Positions 8,009-15,491 of a stretch of 45,456 nucleotides of DNA are shown in pieces (within the stretch, counting starts at the first letter, position 1; every line of letters starts with the position of its first letter). Position numbers and translations under genes: made by a program. Below the pieces are notes generated by a model. It was given only the letters and a program-made list of their open reading frames with translations, had not been told where the DNA came from and did no database searches. The DNA is from Chloroflexota bacterium (GTDB taxonomy: Bacteria; Chloroflexota; Dehalococcoidia; JACPQK01). The stretch is from contig JACPQM010000017.1 in the NCBI GenBank assembly GCA_016190505.1, positions 1-45,456 on the forward strand, in the 5' to 3' direction.

Positions 8009-8557
8009 CTATACCTTTCTTACCGCGGAGAGGTCCAGTTCCACCGGGGTTTCCCTACCCAGCAAGGACAGGAGCACTCGCACCTTGCCCCGGTCAAGGT
8101 TTATCTGGTCAACTATACCGGTCATGTCGGCGAAGGGACCTTCCCCGATAATCACAGTCTCGCCTTTGATGAAAGGCACCTTCAACCGGGGCGGTTCCTC
8201 CCGCTGGCGTAGGATAGTCTTGACCTCGGACTCCTCCAGGGGCACTGGCTTGTCCCCCGCGGTGACGAAGCCGGTGACACCCGGAGTATTGCGGACCACG
8301 TACCACGTCTTCTCGTCCATGACCATTTCCACCAGCACGTAGCCAGGGAAAAGCTTGCGAGTGACCGTGCGTTGTTTGCCTTCCTTGACCTCGATGACCT
8401 CTTCTGTAGGCACCACCACCTGGAAGATCTTGTCCTTCACATCCATGGACTCGATGCGCATGAGCAGGTTCTTCCTGACCTTGTCCTCATACCCGGAGTA
8501 GGTATGTATGACATACCAGCGGCGCTGCTCTGTCTGTACCAACGGTCCCTGCACCAT
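8009..8557 (-). CDS. nusG: Transcription termination/antitermination factor NusG
   Basis: 182 residues from ATG at 8557. The NGN domain starts at RRWYVIHTYSGYEDKV and includes LFPGYVLVEMVMDEKTWYVVRNTPGVTGFV. The C-terminal KOW domain (about 128-180) has GETVIIGEGPFADMTGIVDQI. It binds RNA polymerase and links it to Rho or the ribosome. The ATG lies one base after the secE stop, and no clear Shine-Dalgarno is seen, so coupling to secE is likely. A longer in-frame start inside secE is rejected. Confidence 0.95.
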   Translation of the reverse strand: MVQGPLVQTEQRRWYVIHTYSGYEDKVRKNLLMRIESMDVKDKIFQVVVPTEEVIEVKEGKQRTVTRKLFPGYVLVEMVMDEKTWYVVRNTPGVTGFVTAGDKPVPLEESEVKTILRQREEPPRLKVPFIKGETVIIGEGPFADMTGIVDQINLDRGKVRVLLSLLGRETPVELDLSAVRKV

Positions 8558-8558
8558 G

Positions 8559-8756
8559 CTAATCACCCATGAGGAATCGCATGAGCTCCGTGAAGACCAG
8601 GTCAATCACACCCAGAAACAGCCCTACGGTTACCGCGACCGCAACAACCATCACTGTAAGACGCGTTATCTCCGGCCGGCTGGGCCACACCACCTTCCGC
8701 AGCTCGGATATGATCTCGCCAATGAGGTGAAACCGGCCAGGCCTGACAATCGCCAA
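8559..8756 (-). CDS. secE: Preprotein translocase subunit SecE
   Basis: 65 residues, the short single-span form. A cytosolic amphipathic helix with ELRKVVWPSRPEITRLT is followed by one membrane segment (about residues 33-58). It stabilises SecY in the SecYEG channel. The gene follows rpmG by 9 nt and precedes nusG, the standard arrangement. Confidence 0.93.
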   Translation of the reverse strand: MAIVRPGRFHLIGEIISELRKVVWPSRPEITRLTVMVVAVAVTVGLFLGVIDLVFTELMRFLMGD

Positions 8757-8765
8757 GGGGCTGGA

Positions 8766-8933
8766 TTACCTCACTTCCCGGTGGACCTGGTGGTTGCGGC
8801 AACGCGGGCAGTACTTCTTGAGCTCGATCCTCCGCGGGTCGTTCTGCTTGTTCTTGTTGGTATTGTATGTCCGTTCGTGGCACTGGCCACAAGCGAGGGT
8901 AATGAGCACGCGGTTCCCCGCCTTCTTCGCCAT
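8766..8933 (-). CDS. rpmG: 50S ribosomal protein L33
   Basis: 55 residues from ATG at 8933, one base after the tuf stop. It has both Cys pairs of the zinc-binding (C+) form: ACGQCHER and YCPRCRNH. The core [19 protein letters not shown] is typical. An upstream in-frame extension overlaps tuf and is rejected. Placement between tuf and secE is a common bacterial order. Confidence 0.95.
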   Translation of the reverse strand: MAKKAGNRVLITLACGQCHERTYNTNKNKQNDPRRIELKKYCPRCRNHQVHREVR

Positions 8934-8934
8934 G

Positions 8935-10140
8935 CTACTCCACGACCTTGGTGAACACGCCGGCGCCCACCGTCCTGCCACCCTCGCGCACCGCGAATCG
9001 GAGGCCCTCCTCCAGAGCTATGGGATACATCAACTCCACGGTCATGCGCAGGTTATCGCCAGGCATCACCATCTCCACGCCCTCGGGCAGGGCTATGGAG
9101 CCCGTGATGTCGCAGGTGCGGATGTAGAACTGGGGCTTGTAGCCGGTGAAGAACGGGGTATGCCGGCCACCCTCCTCCTTGGTCAACACGTACACCTCAG
9201 TCTGTGCCTTGGTGTGGGGCTTGATCGAGCCGGGCAGGGCTATCACCTGGCCACGCTCCACATCATCACGCTCGAAGCCGCGAAGGAGCAGGCCAACAGC
9301 GTCGCCGGGCTCAGCCTCGTCCAGCATCTTGTGGAACATCTCGACGCCGGTGACCACGGTCTTCTTGGTCTCGCCCAGCCCCACCACCTCGATCTCAGCG
9401 CCGGTCTTGATAGTGCCGCGCTCCACCCGGCCAGTGACCACGGTGCCACGGCCCTTGATGCTGAACACGTCCTCAACGGGCATGAGGAAGGGCCTGTCCT
9501 TGGCGCGGACCGGAATGGGGATCCACTCGTCCACGGTATTCACCAGTTTCCAGATGGCGCCGCACCACTGGCACTCCTGCTTGCCGCAGCCGCACTGAAG
9601 GGCCTTGAGGGCGCTGACGTGGATAATGGGGGTCTCGTCCCCGGGGAACTCGTACTTGTTGAGGAGATCCCTCACCTCGAGCTCGACGAGCTCCAGGAGC
9701 TCCTTGTCCTCCATGAGATCTACCTTGTTGAGGGCCACCGCGATGCGGGGCACCTGCACCTGGCGGGCCAGCAGGACGTGTTCGCGGGTCTGGGGCATCG
9801 GTCCGTCGGGGGCACTGACCACCAGAATGGCGCCATCCATTTGGGCTGCACCGGTAATCATGTTTTTCACGTAGTCGGCATGTCCAGGGCAGTCCACGTG
9901 CGCGTAGTGGCGCTTCTCCGTCTCGTACTCCGTATGGGAGATAGGAACGGTGAGGATCTTGCCCGTGCCTCTAACCACACCCCCCTTAGCGATGTCCTCG
10001 TAGGAGCGGTACTTGGCGAAGCCGGACTTGGACAGGACGAGAGTGATGGCGGAGGTAAGAAGGGTCTTCCCGTGGTCTACGTGCCCTATTGTCCCCACGT
10101 TCACGTGGGGTTTTACCCTCTCGAACCTCTGCTTTCCCAT
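8935..10140 (-). CDS. tuf: Elongation factor Tu, variant with atypical switch I and Cys-rich insertion
   Basis: 401 residues. The GTPase motifs are intact: GHVDHGKT (19-26), DCPGH (83-87), NKVD (138-141), SALKA (176-180). Domains 2 and 3 are complete to VFTKVVE. The switch I region is unusual: positions 51-68 read [18 protein letters not shown] instead of the common NAPEEKARGITI. The Mg-coordinating threonine is kept (T64 in ILTVPISH). A short insertion after SALKALQ carries four cysteines (C183, C185, C190, C193). EF-Tu delivers aminoacyl-tRNA to the ribosome. The ATG has AAGGAGG 8 nt upstream. It is co-transcribed with three upstream tRNAs. Confidence 0.96.
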   Translation of the reverse strand: MGKQRFERVKPHVNVGTIGHVDHGKTLLTSAITLVLSKSGFAKYRSYEDIAKGGVVRGTGKILTVPISHTEYETEKRHYAHVDCPGHADYVKNMITGAAQMDGAILVVSAPDGPMPQTREHVLLARQVQVPRIAVALNKVDLMEDKELLELVELEVRDLLNKYEFPGDETPIIHVSALKALQCGCGKQECQWCGAIWKLVNTVDEWIPIPVRAKDRPFLMPVEDVFSIKGRGTVVTGRVERGTIKTGAEIEVVGLGETKKTVVTGVEMFHKMLDEAEPGDAVGLLLRGFERDDVERGQVIALPGSIKPHTKAQTEVYVLTKEEGGRHTPFFTGYKPQFYIRTCDITGSIALPEGVEMVMPGDNLRMTVELMYPIALEEGLRFAVREGGRTVGAGVFTKVVE

Positions 10141-10162
10141 ATGGATAACCTCCTTAGAATCA

Positions 10163-10237
10163 TGGAGCCCACAACCAGATTTGAACTGGTGACCCCGCCC
10201 TTACCAAGGGCGTGCTCTGCCGCTGAGCTATGTGGGC
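10163..10237 (-). tRNA. tRNA-Thr (anticodon GGT)
   Basis: The acceptor stem GCCCACA/TGTGGGC, D arm AGCTCAGCGGCAGAGC, anticodon arm CGCCC-TTGGTAA-GGGCG and T arm CCAGTTCAAATCTGG all form. The 3' CCA is encoded. It lies 22 bp upstream of tuf. Confidence 0.96.
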
Positions 10238-10255
10238 CCGCAAAACCACCACGAC

Positions 10256-10341
10256 TGGTGGCGGGGGCAGGATTCGAACCTGCGTAGCCGTTTGGCGCCA
10301 GATTTACAGTCTGGTGGTATTAGCCGCTCACCCACCCCGCC
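10256..10341 (-). tRNA. tRNA-Tyr (anticodon GTA)
   Basis: The acceptor stem GGCGGGG/CCCCGCC, anticodon arm CCAGA-CTGTAAA-TCTGG, long class-II variable arm and T arm CAGGTTCGAATCCTG form. The 3' CCA is encoded. It is the middle of three tandem tRNAs. Confidence 0.96.
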
Positions 10342-10357
10342 TGGATAACCAGGGCAC

Positions 10358-10430
10358 AGCCCGAGAGGGGATTCGAACCCGCTAACCTACCGATTACAAA
10401 TCGGTTGCGCTGCCATTGCGCCACTCGGGC
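10358..10430 (-). tRNA. tRNA-Thr (anticodon TGT)
   Basis: The acceptor stem GCCCGAG/CTCGGGC, anticodon arm ACCGA-TTTGTAA-TCGGT and T arm GCGGGTTCGAATCCCCT form. CCA is not encoded, unlike the other two tRNAs. It is the first gene of the tuf operon. Confidence 0.95.
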
Positions 10431-10449
10431 ACAGCTTCCAAGAATAATA

Positions 10450-10479
10450 AGTATAGGTAGCGCCAGGGGCAAAAGTCAA
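10450..10479 (-). promoter_or_regulatory. Promoter of the tRNA-tuf-ribosomal protein operon
   Basis: On the minus strand: TTGACT (10479-10474), 18-nt spacer, TATACT (10455-10450), placed about 20 nt before the first tRNA. Near-consensus, as expected for a highly expressed operon. Confidence 0.75.
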
Positions 10480-10667
10480 GGGCTAGGCCGCCCGAAAACG
10501 GCGAGTCATTATGTCTAGCCGGCAAGCTCTCCAATCCCCAGAGTGCAGCCGGAGCAAGACGGGGCCAGCGACATGAGCGTCATGCCTCACAGGTTTGAGC
10601 CACCAAGTGCCTGGCCTTGAGCAACACCCCACCCACCGGCCTGGAGCGGGGGGCTAGGCATTCTCAG

Positions 10668-11768
10668 CTAGGCCACCGTGATCGGATCCTGCCGGATACG
10701 CCGGAACTCCTTGACCAGGTCAGGGTGGGGAGCCCCATCCTGGTTCTGGGCCAGGAGCTCTTCCTGGGGGCCCTGACGGTACCAGCGGCGCAGGACCTGG
10801 GCGGTGGTCTCGGGCAGCGTGTCTATGACCTGCGTGCCGAAGCCAATTTCCGCTCCCGCCTGGTCCATAGGAAGCCGCGAGCGGCGCGGATAGACGTGCA
10901 TGTGCCAGCGGTAGTACTGGCGCGCCTGCTCCGCGACGCGGAAGGGCGCCATATGGGTGGCAATGTTCAAGTTGGTCACGCCCATGTAGAAGAACAGCGC
11001 CGGGAACACCCCCAGGGCGGGCCACACGATGTGGCGACGTTGGTCGGGAGTGGTCTGCAGGATGTGCGCCACCGGCTCCTTAGGGTAGATGATTACCTCG
11101 TTGGACGTTGTAGGAGCGAAGCTGGCGGCGATGAACACGTCGTTGTCGTAGATGACACGGCTGCCTTCGGCCCGCTCCTCGTCGGCCAGCATGTCGAAGG
11201 GGTTGCGTCCATGCCGCTCCCAAAGGGCGTGGCAGCGCTCTACTTCTCGCTCCTGCCGGATAGGCATAGCCCAGGTGGCGCTCTTGCGCTGGGAGTGGGG
11301 GTGCTGCTGGGAAGCACCGGCGAAGGCGCCCCAGTTGGTAAAGTCCATGAAGGCCAGCACCTCGGGGTCCCGAGAGCAGCGCAGGGCCAACTCGTAGGAG
11401 GACTCCACCATGCGCTCCAGGTCGTCAAAGTAGAGGTCAGAGAGCAGCAGCTTGTGCTCTCCAAAGGGCGGGTATATGGTCACCCAATCGTATTTCTCCC
11501 AGGGATACAGGTTGGGCACAGACACCCCACCGCACGGGTGCTCTATGCGCGGGCCAGGCGTCTTCTCCCGATAGGCGCAGAAATCGCAGGAGGTGGCTGG
11601 GTGGATGCTCAGGTCCGTGGAAATCGCCACCTTGCGCCGGGCGCGGTCCTGGGAGATCTTGGCCAGGTTCCCGGTTAGCGGGTCTACCCGCGTCAGGTAG
11701 GTGACCTGCTTGGTTTCGCCGTTGACACTAAATGGTGCGCTGAGGCCGCTGAACTCGTGGAGGAGCAC
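10668..11768 (-). CDS. galT: Galactose-1-phosphate uridylyltransferase
   Basis: 366 residues from GTG at 11768, chosen because GAGG lies 6 nt upstream and because the only longer start (TTG at 11897) falls inside the promoter. The fold is a double HIT domain. The active-site region reads NWGAFAGASQQHPHSQ (HPHSQ at about residues 156-160, the second His forming the UMP intermediate), and a zinc-like CDFC motif sits at about 61-64. HMHVYPRR is near the C-terminus. It exchanges UDP between glucose and galactose phosphates in the Leloir pathway. No other Leloir gene is adjacent. The start overlaps the stop of a short upstream ORF (11768-11830). Close relatives include ADP-glucose and other sugar-phosphate nucleotidyltransferases. 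Confidence 0.85.
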   Translation of the reverse strand: MLLHEFSGLSAPFSVNGETKQVTYLTRVDPLTGNLAKISQDRARRKVAISTDLSIHPATSCDFCAYREKTPGPRIEHPCGGVSVPNLYPWEKYDWVTIYPPFGEHKLLLSDLYFDDLERMVESSYELALRCSRDPEVLAFMDFTNWGAFAGASQQHPHSQRKSATWAMPIRQEREVERCHALWERHGRNPFDMLADEERAEGSRVIYDNDVFIAASFAPTTSNEVIIYPKEPVAHILQTTPDQRRHIVWPALGVFPALFFYMGVTNLNIATHMAPFRVAEQARQYYRWHMHVYPRRSRLPMDQAGAEIGFGTQVIDTLPETTAQVLRRWYRQGPQEELLAQNQDGAPHPDLVKEFRRIRQDPITVA

Positions 11769-11830
11769 TACCGGCCTCGTTGCCTGAACGCCAGTTGCAA
11801 CATGACTAGACCAATCATACCAAATTCCAT
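11768..11830 (-). CDS. 20-residue upstream ORF coupled to galT
   Basis: An ATG at 11830 with a strong AAGGAGGGG upstream opens a 20-codon frame (MEFGMIGLVMLQLAFRQRGR). Its TAG stop overlaps the galT GTG start in TAGTG. It could be a leader peptide that couples translation to galT. It might instead be the true N-terminus separated by a frameshift, but the peptide does not resemble a GalT N-terminus. Confidence 0.4.
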   Translation of the reverse strand: MEFGMIGLVMLQLAFRQRGR

Positions 11831-11868
11831 GTCTCGTTGCTCCCCTCCTTACTGACTGGTTGGCGCCG

Positions 11869-11897
11869 ATGCTAGCACCGCCTGGTGGGCCTGTCAA
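11869..11897 (-). promoter_or_regulatory. galT promoter
   Basis: On the minus strand: TTGACA (11897-11892), 17-nt spacer, TAGCAT (11874-11869). Transcription would start near 11862, upstream of the short ORF and its Shine-Dalgarno. Confidence 0.65.
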
Positions 11898-11979
11898 GGG
11901 AACAGTGTTCAGGGTCAGTCATCCTGATTGTGCGCCCGCCACGTCGGGCGTGCAATAGCTCCAAGGGATGAACTGGGCC

Positions 11980-12010
11980 TCACCCAAATGGGTGAAGATG
12001 GGGATATAAT
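11980..12010 (+). promoter_or_regulatory. Promoter and candidate operator of the Crp/Fnr gene
   Basis: The inverted repeat TCACCC-AAAT-GGGTGA (11980-11995) covers the expected -35 region. It is followed by a perfect TATAAT (12005-12010). The GTG start codon begins 7 nt after the -10 box, which implies a leaderless mRNA. The palindrome fits a dimeric regulator, possibly the encoded Crp/Fnr protein itself. Confidence 0.6.
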
Positions 12011-12017
12011 AGCCTGC

Positions 12018-12695
12018 GTGATAGACATAGGCGCGCTCCGGAGCTTGCCCTATTTCTCCCGGCTCAAGGAGGCCGAGCTCAGAGAGGTGGCCCGGCTGGT
12101 GCAGGCCGTCACCCTGACTCGGGGCGAGGTCCTGCTCACCGGTGGCGAGCCTTGCCCCGGACTCTACTTCGTAGTCTCGGGATCGCTCAAAGTGTTTCAA
12201 GTATCCCCCGAGGGCCGGGAGCAGGTCCTTATGGTGGCGGGTCCGGGCCAGAGTTTCAATGACGTCCCCGTCTTCGACGGGGGGCCCAACCCCGCCAGCG
12301 TCGAGGCCCTGGAGCCGTCCGCCGTGGGCCTGGTGCCCAAGGAGGCCATCGAGGACCTGGTCCGGCGGTACCCTGAAGTCGCCCGGGGCATGCTCCAGGT
12401 GTTCGCCCGCCGCCTGCGCTTGCTGGTCTCCCTGGTAACGAGTCTATCGCTACTCAGCGTGGAAGGCCGGGTGGGCCAGGTGCTCCTTACCTTCTCCGAC
12501 ACCGCACCCCAGCCTCGACCTCGCCTGCGGGTCTCCCAGCAGGACCTGGCAGCCATGGTCGGTACTACCCGCGAGGTGGTCGCCCGCTCCCTGCGGGCCC
12601 TGGAGGAGGCCGGCGCCGTCAGGCGCCTTCAGACGGAGATCGAGGTGGTGGACAGGAAACGCCTGGCCGAGATGGTGGAGCAAGCCTTCAAATAG
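12018..12695 (+). CDS. Crp/Fnr-family transcriptional regulator
   Basis: 225 residues from GTG at 12018. A longer frame upstream crosses the promoter and is rejected. The N-terminal cyclic-nucleotide-binding-type beta barrel (about 10-115) includes GGEPCPGLYFVVSGSLKVFQ and REQVLMVAGPGQSFND. A long dimer helix is followed by a winged helix-turn-helix (about 165-215, SQQDLAAMVGTTREVVARSLRALEEAGAV). No N-terminal Fnr-type cysteine cluster is present, so it is not an Fe-S Fnr; a haem-type NO/CO sensor of the Dnr class is possible but cannot be shown. The following genes (DUF2249, amidotransferase, NnrS-like) suggest a nitrosative or low-oxygen regulon. Confidence 0.88.
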   Translation: MIDIGALRSLPYFSRLKEAELREVARLVQAVTLTRGEVLLTGGEPCPGLYFVVSGSLKVFQVSPEGREQVLMVAGPGQSFNDVPVFDGGPNPASVEALEPSAVGLVPKEAIEDLVRRYPEVARGMLQVFARRLRLLVSLVTSLSLLSVEGRVGQVLLTFSDTAPQPRPRLRVSQQDLAAMVGTTREVVARSLRALEEAGAVRRLQTEIEVVDRKRLAEMVEQAFK

Positions 12696-12788
12696 CACTC
12701 AGCCGCTACATAAGTCACTGTCACGCCGGTCAAGCGCACCTATTATGGCTGGTAGTCTTATCGGACCAGGCATGGAAGGAGGCCCTCG

Positions 12789-13010
12789 ATGGCACAGCTA
12801 GACGTAAGGCCGGACATCGAGAAAGGGGGGGACCCCTTCAACAAGATCATGGTGACGGTGAATACGCTAAAGCCCGGAGAAACCCTGGAGGTCATCGCGC
12901 CCTTTGAGCCATTCCCGCTGTACGACGTGATGGAGTCGAAGGGGTTTACCCACAGCTCTGAGCCGACCCCTGACGGCTCGTGGAAGGTGGTCTTCACCCG
13001 CCGCAAGTAG
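12789..13010 (+). CDS. DUF2249 domain protein
   Basis: 73 residues with the full DUF2249 pattern: LDVRPDIEKGGDPFNKIM, LKPGETLEVIAPFEPFPLY, MESKGFTHSSEPTPDGSWKV. The ATG has GGAGG about 6 nt upstream (GGAAGGAGGCCCTCG). No catalytic residues are known for this family. It is 94 bp after the Crp/Fnr gene and 12 bp before the amidotransferase, so it is probably in the same unit. It is the second DUF2249 protein in the window, and the lengths and sequences differ, so it is not a recent copy. Confidence 0.85.
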   Translation: MAQLDVRPDIEKGGDPFNKIMVTVNTLKPGETLEVIAPFEPFPLYDVMESKGFTHSSEPTPDGSWKVVFTRRK

Positions 13011-13022
13011 CGGGGAGGCGCC

Positions 13023-13739
13023 GTGATAGTGGTGGTGGAGCACGTGCCCTGGGAGCACCTGGGGCTATGGGCGCCGGAAGTGGAAGGGCGTGGCCTGCGG
13101 GTGCGCCCAGTGCGCCTCTACGACGGCGAAGGGTTCCCCGACCCAGGTGATGTCCGCGCGGTGGTGGTGCTGGGTGGGCCGATGAACGTCTACCAGGAGG
13201 CCAAGTATGCCTTCCTTGCCCAGGAGGACCGGTTCATCCGTGAGGTAGTGGGGCGAGGCATCCCGTATCTCGGAGTGTGCCTGGGGGCACAGCTTCTGGC
13301 CAAGGCCCTGGGAGCGCGAGTGTACGCCAGCTCGGTGAAGGAGATCGGCTACTACTCCCTGGAGCTGACTGACGCTGGCCAGTCCGACGCACTTCTGGCT
13401 GGGGTGCCCAACCCCTTCACCGCTTTCCAGTGGCACGGCGACACCTTCGACCTCCCCGGCGGCGCCGAGCTGCTGGCCACCTCGGCCACCTGCCCGCACC
13501 AGGCCTTCAGGTATGGGCAGAAAGCATATGGCCTCCAGTTCCATCTCGAGGCTGGCCCCGAGATGGTAGCCGACTGGAGCCGTCGCTATCCCAGGGAGTT
13601 GGCCTCGGTGGGCCTGAACGCGCCGACCCTGGAAGCTGCCGCCACCCAATACGAAGAGGGGCTCCGCCGGCTGCGGCAACTGGTGCTCGGCAACTTCCTG
13701 TCCCGACAGGTCGGGGTTCGACTGGCGGCAGCCCAATAA
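13023..13739 (+). CDS. Class-I glutamine amidotransferase-like protein
   Basis: 238 residues, GTG start with GGGAGG 4 nt upstream. The triad is visible: nucleophile C86 in GVCLGAQ, and H174/E176 in LQFHLEAGPE. WHGD at 137-140 and the oxyanion GGPMNVY (51-57) match the GMP-synthase-like GATase1 subfamily. There is no synthetase domain, so it probably hydrolyses glutamine or gamma-glutamyl compounds, or donates ammonia to an unknown partner. The last codons pass through a palindromic repeat (13701-13716), giving the tail LSRQVGVRLAAAQ, which may have replaced the original C-terminus. It lies within the Crp/Fnr-NnrS cluster. Confidence 0.85.
   Translation: MIVVVEHVPWEHLGLWAPEVEGRGLRVRPVRLYDGEGFPDPGDVRAVVVLGGPMNVYQEAKYAFLAQEDRFIREVVGRGIPYLGVCLGAQLLAKALGARVYASSVKEIGYYSLELTDAGQSDALLAGVPNPFTAFQWHGDTFDLPGGAELLATSATCPHQAFRYGQKAYGLQFHLEAGPEMVADWSRRYPRELASVGLNAPTLEAAATQYEEGLRRLRQLVLGNFLSRQVGVRLAAAQ
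13701..13716. repeat. Palindrome TCCCGAC-AG-GTCGGGG inside a coding 3' end
   Basis: Same 16-nt palindrome type as at 1157-1174 (inside the transposase 3' end) and 2523-2538. Here it codes for SRQVG near the C-terminus of the amidotransferase. Confidence 0.65.
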
Positions 13740-13752
13740 ACTCGGAGGTGTC

Positions 13753-15471
13753 GTGGTGAGTGGACCGTTGATTGCCAAGGATATGACCGTGCGGGACGTG
13801 CTGACCCGCTACCCGCACCTGGTCTCCGTGTTCGAGGCCCATGGCCTCTCAGGGTGCGGCGGACCTGGCGGGCCAGTGGAGCCGATAGCCCTCTTCGCCT
13901 CCATTCACAAGGTGGACCCGCAGGCCCTGTTGCGCGAGCTCAACGACAAGGCTTTGCTCGGCGGGCCGCCGGCCCAGGCGCAGGAGGCTGACCAGCCGCC
14001 TGGCAGCCACTACCGGCTGTTCCTGAAAACCAGCCTGGTTCTAGCGGTGTTGGTGGGTTTTGCCCTGGGCGTTATCGCCCTGGCCAGCCGTACCCGGCTG
14101 CTCCCCCTGGGCTGGTACGGGGAATGGGTGCCCGTGCACGGCCACGTACAGCTCTACGGTTGGATAAGCCTGTTCCTGATGGGGGTGGCCTACCAGGTAT
14201 TGCCGCGCTTCGTGGGCCGTCGGCTGCTCAGCCAGCGTCTGGTGCTGGGCTCGTACGGGCTGGTGCTGGGGGGCATCGGCCTGTGGTCGGTGGGCAGCCT
14301 GATGGGCGAAATGTGGGTGCAGGTGGCCGCGGGCGTTCTGGAGGTGGCTGGGGCTGCCCTTTTCGCCACCACCATCTGGGACCTCGCCTTCCAGGGCACC
14401 GAGGAGTTCTTCAGCCTCTATCTGGGCACGGCGGCGCTGTGGTTCCTGGTGGCTACCGCCCTGGGCGTGGTGGGAAGGTTCCCGGGCCAGGCACACTTCC
14501 GGGCCGCCTCGGAGCACCTGTTCCTGGTCCAGTTCACCGGTATGTTCATTTTGGGCGTAGCGCAGCGGACCCTGCCTTTCTTCCTCGGGCTGCGGTCCAG
14601 CCCGCAGTCCCGCTTCCTGGCGGTGTGGTTCATGCTTAACCTGGGCGTGGCGCTGCGGGCGCTGGGGCTGGGTATGCCCGGCGCCGACAAGCTGGCGCTG
14701 TTCGGGAGCATTGTCGAGGGCCTGGCGCTGGTCCTGTTCATCTACCTCCTGAACATCTTCAGGCGTAGCCAGCCCGGCCAGGCACCGCCAGGCGAGGGTA
14801 CGTTCGGCTGGTTCGTGCGCACCGCCTTCCTGTGGCTGGCCGTGGCGGTGGCCCTGGAAATGGTCCTGGTCGTCCGCCAGCTCACCACGGGCCTCGAGCC
14901 CACCCTCGGACAGCTTACCTCTTTCCGCCACGCCTTCGCCCTGGGCTTTGTGACCATGGCCATAATCGGCATGGCCTCGCGCATCGTGCCCGTGTTCGAA
15001 GGGCGGCACCTTCGCTCGCCCTGGCTGCTCTCGGTGACTTTCTGGGCCCTCAACCTGGGCCTGGCGGCGCGCTTGGCCGGAGAGCTGTGGCAGCCGGCAT
15101 CGAGCCTGCTCGTGCCTTCTGGCATAGTGACCTGGGCGGCACTGGCCTGCTTCGTCTATAGCGTTTGGCCCAGCCTGAAGCCGGTGGCGGCTTCCCCAGC
15201 GGCGGCGCCTACTGCCCTGGTGACTGCGACCATGAACGTGGCCGAGGTGGTGGACCGCTACCCGGGCACCCTGGACGTGTTCCTGCGCCGGGGCTTTGCC
15301 CCGCTCAAGGACGAGGCGCTACGGCGGACAATGGCCACCCGAATGACCATACAGCAGGTCTGCGCCATGCATTCGGTAGACCTCGACAGCCTGCTGCGTG
15401 AGCTCAACGAGGCAGCGGCGGCAGGACCGGCGACACCCGAGCCGGCGCCAGCCGTCAAGACGGCGAGCTAG
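13753..15471 (+). CDS. NnrS-like multi-pass membrane protein with terminal DUF1858/ScdA_N-like domains
   Basis: 572 residues. A soluble N-terminal domain (about 10-70: MTVRDVLTRYPHLVSVFEAHG, SGCGG, VDPQALLRELND) resembles DUF1858/ScdA_N. About twelve membrane segments follow (about 92-475), including VPVHGHVQLYGWISLFLMG, with histidines that may bind haem as in NnrS or cbb3-type subunits. A second, more diverged terminal domain (about 490-555: MNVAEVVDRYPGTLDVFLRRG, SVDLDSLLRELNE) ends the protein. The start (GTG at 13753, or ATG-poor alternatives nearby) follows GGAGG. NnrS proteins protect against nitric oxide; the Crp/Fnr and DUF2249 neighbours agree with that. The last 189 nt are repeated at 21666-21854. 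Confidence 0.75.
   Translation: MVSGPLIAKDMTVRDVLTRYPHLVSVFEAHGLSGCGGPGGPVEPIALFASIHKVDPQALLRELNDKALLGGPPAQAQEADQPPGSHYRLFLKTSLVLAVLVGFALGVIALASRTRLLPLGWYGEWVPVHGHVQLYGWISLFLMGVAYQVLPRFVGRRLLSQRLVLGSYGLVLGGIGLWSVGSLMGEMWVQVAAGVLEVAGAALFATTIWDLAFQGTEEFFSLYLGTAALWFLVATALGVVGRFPGQAHFRAASEHLFLVQFTGMFILGVAQRTLPFFLGLRSSPQSRFLAVWFMLNLGVALRALGLGMPGADKLALFGSIVEGLALVLFIYLLNIFRRSQPGQAPPGEGTFGWFVRTAFLWLAVAVALEMVLVVRQLTTGLEPTLGQLTSFRHAFALGFVTMAIIGMASRIVPVFEGRHLRSPWLLSVTFWALNLGLAARLAGELWQPASSLLVPSGIVTWAALACFVYSVWPSLKPVAASPAAAPTALVTATMNVAEVVDRYPGTLDVFLRRGFAPLKDEALRRTMATRMTIQQVCAMHSVDLDSLLRELNEAAAAGPATPEPAPAVKTAS
15283..15471 (+). repeat. 189-bp direct repeat, copy 1 (3' end of the NnrS-like gene)
   Basis: Nearly identical to 21666-21854 in the same orientation; I count two mismatches (CATTCG/CACTCG and GCGGCGG/GCGACGG). 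Similarity stops abruptly at the stop codon on the right and at CTGCGCCGGGG on the left. Confidence 0.95.
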
Positions 15472-15491
15472 CCACAATCCGCCACCTGAAT

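Noticed and set aside
9920..10010. Frameshift in EF-Tu switch I
   Set aside because: The other two frames do not give the canonical NAPEEKARGIT sequence, and the frame is intact on both sides.
8794..10287. Long plus-strand open frame opposite tuf
   Set aside because: Antisense shadow of EF-Tu caused by GC-rich third positions. It also runs through the tRNA genes.
14041..15009. Minus-strand open frame of 322 codons
   Set aside because: Antisense to the NnrS-like gene. The translation is rich in Gln, His and Glu, as expected from complementing membrane-protein codons.
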